Positions 1 to 4,619 of a stretch of 6,724 nucleotides of DNA are shown one piece after another. This stretch comes from Porticoccus sp. (GTDB lineage Bacteria > Pseudomonadota > Gammaproteobacteria > Pseudomonadales > Porticoccaceae). How positions within the stretch are numbered: position 1 is the stretch's first letter; every line of letters starts with the position of its first letter. The notes beneath the pieces were generated by a model. It had not been told where the DNA came from. It searched no databases and saw only the letters and a program-made list of their open reading frames with translations. A program made the position numbers and the translations under genes. The stretch lies in contig DRHD01000329.1 of the NCBI GenBank assembly GCA_011049795.1, positions 1 to 6,724 on the forward strand, written 5' to 3'.

Positions 1-240
1 AAGATCGATAGCATAGTGCATATCCTCTTCGGTATTTTGAACCTCTACACTCGTTGCTATGCCCTCAATCTCTACCGTTATTAAACAGTTTTTGTGCGAA
101 TCGTCGACTTCAGATAATCGTACCAGCACATCGTTTACACGATCATATGCGCCACTGTCGTCAAATCCCAGGTGCAGCTTTACGTAATCTTCTAGTTCAC
201 TTGTCAGATCAAAATTTTCTGCTTGTATCTTGATTTGCAT
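1..240 (-). CDS. HPF/RaiA-family ribosome-associated protein, N-terminal 80 residues (truncated by window edge)
   Basis: Reading leftward from an ATG whose first base is 240, the frame stays open for 80 codons to the window edge, so the C-terminus is missing. It begins MQIKIQAENFDLTSELEDYV, continues with RVNDVLVRLSE, then a CLITVEIEG strand, and reaches EEDMHYAIDL. This is the beta-alpha-beta-beta-beta-alpha layout of HPF/RaiA (old name sigma-54 modulation protein): MQI start, LT..L..YV helix, V..V.VRLS strand, and DM..AID opening the second helix. Known family members bind the 30S subunit and inactivate or dimerise ribosomes in stationary phase or stress. The RLS...DD..KNCLITVEIEG stretch looks more like the divergent 'HPF/RaiA family ribosome-associated protein' group of gammaproteobacteria than classical HPF, so hibernation activity is an inference. 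A GGAG Shine-Dalgarno (247-250 on the plus strand) lies 6 bases before the ATG and supports this start. The gene is divergent from the NhaR gene. Confidence 0.72.
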   Translation of the reverse strand, partial: MQIKIQAENFDLTSELEDYVKLHLGFDDSGAYDRVNDVLVRLSEVDDSHKNCLITVEIEGIATSVEVQNTEEDMHYAIDL

Positions 241-296
241 CTCTGTCTCCATGCATAGGTCTAGTTATTTATCAGTGACCGTAAGGCTAGATCGAG

Positions 297-324
297 TTAA
301 AGATAAGAAAAAGTCGATTATAAT
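297..324 (+). promoter_or_regulatory. Candidate sigma-70 promoter for the NhaR gene, with a symmetrical -10 box
   Basis: A perfect TATAAT lies at 319-324 with a weak -35 (TTAAAG, 297-302) at 16-base spacing. Transcription would start near 331, giving a leader of about 35 bases before the ATG at 366. The -10 sits inside the palindrome ATTATAAT (317-324), so the minus strand also reads TATAAT here (322 down to 317). On that strand the sequence TTAATA (344 down to 339) is a possible -35 for the divergent HPF-like gene. LysR-family promoters are often divergent and autoregulated, but I see no clear T-N11-A operator that I would stand behind. Confidence 0.4.
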
Positions 325-365
325 TTGTATATACTTCGTATTAATCGAACTATTGTGTGGTCGCT

Positions 366-1319
366 ATGATTAACTATAAGCATCTTCATTATTTTTGGGT
401 GGTAGCAAAGTCGGGTGGTATTACTCGAGCTAGTGAACGCCTACACCTGACACCTCAGACCATCAGTGGTCAACTAAGTTTGCTAGAGGAGCATCTGGGA
501 GAAGCATTATTTTCTCGCGTGGGGCGAACTCGAGAGCTGACAGAAACGGGAAAACTCGTCTTGGGTTATGCCGAAGAGATTTTTTCGTTGGGAAATGAGC
601 TGAAAGAAGTACTGCGTCATCTCCCGGATGAGGGGCCATTGATTTTTAATGTGGGGGTAACTGATGTGGTACCCAAGTCCATTGCGTACCGCTTGTTGGC
701 TCCGACACTGCAGTTGCCTAACCCCGTTCGTATTGTTTGTAAGGAAGGTACTATAAATTCTCTGTGGGAGGATTTAGCCGAACATCGCATTGATTTGGTG
801 ATAGCGGATGGCCCAATTCCACCAGAGGTGAGCATGGGTGGTTTCAGCCGGCAACTCGGTGATTGTGGCATTACCTTTTTTGCAGCCCCAGAGTTAGCGG
901 GTCAACTCGGGCGTAATTTCCCCTATGACCTCACTGGCATGCCATTTTTACTGCCGGGTGAAATGACCTTGGTGCGCGGTGGCTTGATGCAGTGGTTTGA
1001 TCGGCTACATATACATCCAAGGATTGTTGGTGAATTTGATGATAGCGCCCTGATGAAGGCGTTTGGTCAGGCTGGAGCCGGTGTTTTTATAGCACCTACA
1101 GCCATCGCTGATGAAGTAGAAAAGCATTATGGCGTAGAGATTGTTGGCCAGACTAATGATGTGCGTGAAAAGTTTTATGCCATTTCGGTAGAACGGAAAA
1201 TTGTACATCCAGCGGTAGCATTAATTACCGAGACAGCGCGAGAATGGCTGTTTACAAACACACCTAATTTTGTGTCCTGTCTTGAGAGTTTAGAAGGAGC
1301 GGGGAACGACGAGAGATGA
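366..1319 (+). CDS. nhaR: NhaR-type LysR-family transcriptional regulator
   Basis: This 317-residue LysR-type DNA-binding regulator sits in the usual size range (E. coli NhaR is about 301 aa). The N-terminal winged helix-turn-helix is clear: INYKHLHYFW, then GGITRASERLHLTPQTISGQ at about residues 17-36 and LLEEHLG after it. The effector-binding part keeps NhaR-specific stretches also recalled from E. coli NhaR: FNVGVTDVVPK, a C-G-I/V-.-F segment, and GEFDDSALMKAFGQAGAGVFIAPT. E. coli NhaR senses sodium/lithium and activates nhaA, and also pgaABCD and osmC. No antiporter gene is in this window, so the target here is unknown. An upstream in-frame GTG at 357 would add three residues, but I prefer the ATG at 366 because the conserved INY..L.YFW begins right after it. 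Neither start has a good Shine-Dalgarno. The stop lies 25 bases before the next gene, which suggests co-transcription. Confidence 0.85.
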   Translation: MINYKHLHYFWVVAKSGGITRASERLHLTPQTISGQLSLLEEHLGEALFSRVGRTRELTETGKLVLGYAEEIFSLGNELKEVLRHLPDEGPLIFNVGVTDVVPKSIAYRLLAPTLQLPNPVRIVCKEGTINSLWEDLAEHRIDLVIADGPIPPEVSMGGFSRQLGDCGITFFAAPELAGQLGRNFPYDLTGMPFLLPGEMTLVRGGLMQWFDRLHIHPRIVGEFDDSALMKAFGQAGAGVFIAPTAIADEVEKHYGVEIVGQTNDVREKFYAISVERKIVHPAVALITETAREWLFTNTPNFVSCLESLEGAGNDER

Positions 1320-1344
1320 GCAAGGCAAGGTATAGGGGTGTGCG

Positions 1345-1806
1345 ATGAAATGTTCTATCACCAAGTTTCACCTGAACCGTTTTCAGGAATGGGTGGCAGA
1401 TTTAGAATGTGGCCATGTGGTGACAATGCGGCATAACCCACCTTATCAGGATTGCCCATGGATAGGTTCTGCAAAGGGGCGACAGGCACATATTGGAGAT
1501 ATTCAGGAATGTGTGAACTGCGATATGCCGGTATTACCTGAAGGATTGAAGCTTGTCGAAAAATCTTCTCTGTATCAGCGAGATACGATACCTGGCTACC
1601 TGGAATCAGGGTATACAACCGATGCTGGTGTATGGGCTCGGATTATCGTCAAAGCAGGGCTGCTTCAGTTTATAGTTCATTCTCAGCCTGCAAAGGGTTT
1701 TATTTTAGATGAACATTTAAGCGGAGTACTTTCACCTGGAGTGAGTCACGATATCAAGCCCGCAATGGGTGATGTAGAGTTTCATATCGAGTATTACCAA
1801 GAATGA
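1345..1806 (+). CDS. DUF3565-DUF1971 two-domain protein of unknown function
   Basis: The 153-residue protein is built from two small uncharacterised domains. Residues 1-62 fit DUF3565: ITKFH start, W16, ECGH (21-24), MRHNPP (28-33), CPW (37-39), GRQAH (45-49) and C56-x2-C59. Its Cys/His set could hold a metal such as zinc, which is my inference. Residues about 64-153 fit DUF1971: LPEGLKLVEKS, an AGVWARI strand, L.FIV, SPGVSHDIKP, and VEFHIEYY at the end. DUF1971 also occurs in E. coli YeaR and beside TehB-type tellurite-resistance methyltransferases, and the pattern suggests a small cupin-like beta barrel. The ATG at 1345 follows GGGG with a six-base gap. It lies 25 bases downstream of the NhaR gene on the same strand. 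No role is established. The family link to tellurite or nitrosative stress is by association only. Confidence 0.75.
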   Translation: MKCSITKFHLNRFQEWVADLECGHVVTMRHNPPYQDCPWIGSAKGRQAHIGDIQECVNCDMPVLPEGLKLVEKSSLYQRDTIPGYLESGYTTDAGVWARIIVKAGLLQFIVHSQPAKGFILDEHLSGVLSPGVSHDIKPAMGDVEFHIEYYQE

Positions 1807-1828
1807 CTCACCCTACCGTAGAGTTGTC

Positions 1829-1871
1829 CGGCCTATAGAGTTATTCACTAGTGGCTGGTTTCATTAGGCCG
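1829..1871 (+). repeat. Inverted repeat after the DUF3565-DUF1971 gene, possible weak transcription end
   Basis: CGGCCTA (1829-1835) is repeated inverted as TAGGCCG (1865-1871), with 29 bases between that include the small palindrome CACTAGTG (1846-1853). The stem begins 22 bases after the stop codon, as a terminator might, but there is no run of T after it and the loop is long. It could be a protein-binding site or chance. Confidence 0.25.
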
Positions 1872-2043
1872 TTAAATTCCCGTTCTTTGAAGAGATTTTA
1901 CGCTTTAGCTCAGCGGTCACACCTATGGTCCTGGGTATAGTGAAATAATACAGGTGGATGATTTTCGGTCAGGTCGTACGCTGCCATTTTTTCAATAGTC
2001 ATCTTAAATAGTCTATATATAACAGTTGGTTAATGGTTTTTCT

Positions 2044-2068
2044 CTGTGCCATGTTGTTAATGGCACAG
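2044..2068. repeat. Perfect 9-bp inverted repeat overlapping the -24 promoter element
   Basis: CTGTGCCAT (2044-2052) and ATGGCACAG (2060-2068) are exact inverted copies separated by seven bases (GTTGTTA). It is 25 bp in all, the size of a typical dimeric-regulator operator. Neither strand has a T-run after the stem, so it is not an intrinsic terminator. The right arm contains the TGGCAC of the sigma-54 promoter, so a protein bound here would compete with polymerase. Part of the symmetry may simply mirror the promoter element. Confidence 0.55.
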
Positions 2069-2076
2069 GGCTTGCA
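2061..2076 (+). promoter_or_regulatory. Sigma-54 (RpoN) -24/-12 promoter of the carboxylase operon
   Basis: TGGCAC (2061-2066), five bases, then TTGCA (2072-2076) matches the core sigma-54 consensus TGGCAC-N5-TTGC(A/T) at every core position. The invariant GG (2062-2063) and GC (2074-2075) have the required -24/-12 phase. Transcription is predicted to start near 2087, about 95 bases before the first carboxylase ATG. Sigma-54 promoters need an ATP-driven enhancer-binding protein. Acetone carboxylase operons in other Proteobacteria are controlled this way by AcxR, which makes the assignment biologically coherent. No such activator gene is in the window. Confidence 0.75.
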
Positions 2077-2181
2077 GTATGTAATCGATGCCCGTTGGAT
2101 CATGAAGGTTGATTGAATCTTCTTGGGCGAGGTAATTAACTCTACACAATCTCAGCTAGCAATAAATTAAGGTAACTCGAT

Positions 2182-4119
2182 ATGGGAATGCTAATTAATA
2201 TCGATAATGGCGGTACTCTCACAGATATCTGTGTGATTAACGGTAACGATTTTTATAAAACTAAAACGTTAACGACGCCTTATGATTTAAGTAAATGTTT
2301 TTTTGATGGTCTGAAGTCCGTCTCTAAAGTAGTTTATGGTGAAGAGGATGTGGCCAGACTATTGGCTGAAGTAGAACACATTCGTTATTCTACTACTCAA
2401 GGAACCAATGCAATTGTTGAACGTAAAGGCCCAAAGTTGGGGCTGGTTATCAATAAAGGTAATGCCGGTTTAGTTGAGCGTGTGCGCGCTCAAGATCCAG
2501 AGCTATACGATTTCTTTGTTGGGGATAGGGTCGAAGAAATTGACCTTGATCACATGAATGACGCTGGTAAGGCTGCAGATACGGCAACAGTTATTACTCG
2601 ACTCACTTCAAGCGGCGCTAACCGTATCGTGGTTTGTTTTGATATTGATAATGCGAGTGAGTTTGAATCACAGTTTAAGCAGATAGCGTTTGATAATTAC
2701 CCTCGCCACTTATTAGGCGCTGTACCCATGTTGTTTGCCAGTGAGTTGGCAGATGACGTGTCTGGAGACCGCCGAGCTTGGACTGCATTGATTAATTCCT
2801 TCTTGCATCCAGCGATGGAAAGCTTCCTCTACAACGCAGAAAACCGTCTGCGTGAATATCGTACTAAGAACCCACTGTTAATTTTCCGCAACGATGGTAA
2901 TGCATCTCGTGTGGCAAAAACCATTGCGCTGAAAACTTACAGCTCTGGTCCTCGTGGTGGTATGGAAGGTGTAAAAGCCTTCAGTAAGCAATACAACCTA
3001 TCTAATGTTCTTTCCATGGATGTTGGCGGTACTACAACTGATATCGGCCATGTCGTTAGACATGAAGTGAATGAAGATCGCAGGGGCATGGTTGAAAATG
3101 TGCCAATTAGTTTTGCTCTTTGTGAAATTGATAGCCCAGGTGTTGGTGGTAGCTCAATTCTTTCAGTTCAGAATAAGGCTATCCAAGTTGGTCCAGAGAG
3201 TGTGGGTGCTGTTCCAGGGCCTGCCAGTTTTGGCCGCGGTGGTAAGAATTCAACCATTACTGATGTAAACCTGCTGATGGGCCTGCTTGACCCTTCTACC
3301 TTTTTTGGTGGTGCTTTGGCATTGGATATAGACCGTGCTCGTGCGGCGATAGCAGAAAACATTGCCGATCCTTTGGGTGTGTCTGTTGATGATGCTTTAC
3401 TAAAACTACGCGATGCGTATGAGCAGAAAGTTTCCAATGAGCTAGGTAAGTCTTCTGAGATTACAGAAGATACAGTCCTGCTTGCCTTTGGTGGTGCTGG
3501 TCCGATGAATGCCTGTGGTGCAGCAGATAACTGTGGCATCAAAACAGTATATGTTCCAAAAACTGCTGCTGTTTTCAGTGCCTATGGTATTGGTTCTTGT
3601 GATATTGGGCAGAGCTACCAAGTAGTGCTTTCTGATCATAAGCAAGAATCATTATCAAAAGCTTATGACCAACTACTGGAGCGTGCTGGGCGAGATATGT
3701 TCGCCGAAGGTTATGCCAAGGGTGAATATGAAATTAGTGCTCAGCTGGTGGGCGAAAAGGATGGTGCAGAATCTGTCCATGAGCTGGATGGCCATGTTGC
3801 CTTTCCTCAGGCGCTTTCCCATGCTGACGCAGTGACTCTAGAAGTTTCAGCTCGCAAGATATTAAGAGTGGAAAGCGACAGTCATGCCGAAGTGAAAAAG
3901 GCAAATGCTGCCAAGTCTTCAAAAACTCGTTCGATCTTTGGTGATAACAAGGAGTGGACAGACGTGCCTGTTTACGATGTGAATTTTATGGAGCCTGGCG
4001 ACTTTGGCGTAGGTCCAGCTGTTATTGAAGAAGAGTACTTTACCTGCTTGGTAATAGATGGCTGGGAATTTGTTGTAACTGAATTGGGCGATATTTGTTT
4101 GACCAAGGGGGCTGTGTAA
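2182..4119 (+). CDS. HyuA-type subunit of an ATP-dependent ketone carboxylase, ApcA-like (hydantoinase/oxoprolinase family)
   Basis: This complete 645-residue protein of the hydantoinase A/acetone carboxylase HyuA family is probably one of two HyuA-type subunits of a biotin-independent, ATP-dependent ketone carboxylase. The N-terminal domain (about 1-175) carries the first actin-like phosphate motif as D8-N-G-G-T-L-T-D15. The central domain (about 195-470) has the second, D280-V-G-G-T-T-T-D287, then VGGSS (321-325), the GPESVGAVPGPASFGRGG signature from 337, and FGGAGP from 436. The C-terminal domain ends in the usual GPAVIEE...DGWEF. Family members use these motifs to bind ATP and activate the ketone or bicarbonate. 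Its size, about 70 kDa, and its place before a small zinc subunit match ApcA of acetophenone carboxylase. The usual DxGGTFTD has N9 where V or I is common, and the usual PGPACY reads PGPASF, so this copy is more diverged than the one at 4620. A TAAGG Shine-Dalgarno lies 9 bases before the ATG. Its stop overlaps the next start. Confidence 0.82.
   Translation: MGMLINIDNGGTLTDICVINGNDFYKTKTLTTPYDLSKCFFDGLKSVSKVVYGEEDVARLLAEVEHIRYSTTQGTNAIVERKGPKLGLVINKGNAGLVERVRAQDPELYDFFVGDRVEEIDLDHMNDAGKAADTATVITRLTSSGANRIVVCFDIDNASEFESQFKQIAFDNYPRHLLGAVPMLFASELADDVSGDRRAWTALINSFLHPAMESFLYNAENRLREYRTKNPLLIFRNDGNASRVAKTIALKTYSSGPRGGMEGVKAFSKQYNLSNVLSMDVGGTTTDIGHVVRHEVNEDRRGMVENVPISFALCEIDSPGVGGSSILSVQNKAIQVGPESVGAVPGPASFGRGGKNSTITDVNLLMGLLDPSTFFGGALALDIDRARAAIAENIADPLGVSVDDALLKLRDAYEQKVSNELGKSSEITEDTVLLAFGGAGPMNACGAADNCGIKTVYVPKTAAVFSAYGIGSCDIGQSYQVVLSDHKQESLSKAYDQLLERAGRDMFAEGYAKGEYEISAQLVGEKDGAESVHELDGHVAFPQALSHADAVTLEVSARKILRVESDSHAEVKKANAAKSSKTRSIFGDNKEWTDVPVYDVNFMEPGDFGVGPAVIEEEYFTCLVIDGWEFVVTELGDICLTKGAV
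4105..4111 (+). promoter_or_regulatory. Ribosome-binding site that fixes the start of the small subunit gene
   Basis: AAGGGGG lies inside the last codons of the upstream gene, seven bases before the ATG at 4119. It favours this ATG over an in-frame TTG at 4095. The stop of the upstream gene and this ATG share one base (TAATG), pointing to coupled translation. Confidence 0.65.
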
Positions 4120-4523
4120 TGAAAGTTTTGATGACTGAATATCTCCGTATTGATCTGGAAACAGAAAATTGGGAGTGTCGCGTCTGTGAACATGTGGTCG
4201 GTTCGGCCCGTGGTAACTACAAAGAGGGGTTACTGGTTTATAAGCGTAATCCCGAGGATATACATCCTTCGGTAATCGATCCTGATAAATATAAGTTTAC
4301 TTTCTGTCCTGACAAGGATTGGGTCAGTATTTATGAATTCTATTGCCCATCTTGCGGTACTCAGATGGAAGTTGAATACACCTTCCCTGGGCACGAGCCG
4401 CTCTTTGATATGGAAGTGGACGTGGATGCCCTGAAAGAACAGTGGAGTCACCGCGATGAAATACTGGAGCCAGTTAAGGGCCCCAATGTTTTGGTGGATA
4501 GAACTCACGGTCACAATCATTGA
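4119..4523 (+). CDS. Small zinc-type subunit, acetone carboxylase gamma family (ApcB/AcxC-like)
   Basis: This is a 134-residue protein of about 15 kDa. It has two CxxC pairs, C20-R-V-C23 and C76-P-S-C79, the four-cysteine set expected for the structural zinc site of the acetone carboxylase gamma-subunit family. Further family marks are EYFW-type text around IYEFYCPSCGTQMEVEYTFP (71-90), with the acidic FDMEVDVDAL after it. It has no ATP motif, and the known role in this family is structural within the carboxylase core. The C-terminus ends HGHNH, a short His-rich tail that could add metal affinity. The size and its position between two HyuA genes match ApcB of acetophenone carboxylase. AcxC is usually longer, near 165-170 aa, because of an N-terminal extension lacking here. 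It overlaps the preceding stop by one base. Then a 96-base gap precedes the next gene. Confidence 0.8.
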   Translation: MKVLMTEYLRIDLETENWECRVCEHVVGSARGNYKEGLLVYKRNPEDIHPSVIDPDKYKFTFCPDKDWVSIYEFYCPSCGTQMEVEYTFPGHEPLFDMEVDVDALKEQWSHRDEILEPVKGPNVLVDRTHGHNH

Positions 4524-4582
4524 TAACTATTGCCATTGGCGCTCATCGTCGTTGTGTAAATAGACGCTGAGTAAAGTGTTCA

Positions 4583-4598
4583 ATAACTAAATAGTTAT
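4583..4598. repeat. Short AT-rich perfect palindrome between the small subunit and second HyuA genes
   Basis: ATAACTA and TAGTTAT (7-bp arms) are separated by two bases, in the 96-base gap 4524-4619. It ends 8 bases before the AGGA ribosome-binding site (4607-4610) of the next gene. It is too AT-rich and has too short a loop to be a terminator. It could be an operator, a processing site or chance. Confidence 0.3.
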
Positions 4599-4619
4599 AC
4601 AGTTTTAGGAAATAAAATT

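Larger units (their letters stand above)
1807..2181. other. 375-base non-coding region between the nhaR unit and the carboxylase operon
   Basis: No convincing gene is seen on either strand. It holds an imperfect stem (1829-1871), a tandem AATAGTC heptamer (1994-2000 and 2007-2013), a perfect inverted repeat (2044-2068) and a sigma-54 promoter (2061-2076). From the predicted start near 2087 it would provide about 95 bases of untranslated leader. No riboswitch or canonical intrinsic terminator was recognised. The part upstream of 2044 is where an enhancer-binding activator would be expected to bind. Confidence 0.7.

Noticed and set aside
366..1319. NhaR as the direct regulator of the carboxylase operon
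   Set aside because: The operon has a sigma-54 promoter, which LysR-type proteins do not normally activate, and it is separated by another gene and 375 non-coding bases.
1829..1871. Intrinsic terminator for the nhaR unit
   Set aside because: The 7-bp stem has a 29-base loop and no T-run, so it was kept only as an inverted repeat.
1991..2021. Sigma-70 promoter using TATATA near 2014-2021
   Set aside because: No acceptable -35 element at 16-18 bases. The sigma-54 site downstream explains the operon better.
2021..2033. IHF-binding site between the activator region and the sigma-54 promoter
   Set aside because: The best match to the IHF consensus here has at least two mismatches in conserved positions, which is not distinguishable from AT-rich background.
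3168..3542. 124-codon open frame on the minus strand inside the first HyuA gene
   Set aside because: Low-complexity Ser/Ala/Pro-rich translation opposite conserved HyuA signatures; not a gene.
4095..4118. TTG start eight codons upstream for the small subunit
   Set aside because: The ATG at 4119 has a strong AAGGGGG site at the right distance and the usual stop-start overlap. The TTG would read through the conserved end of the upstream gene.
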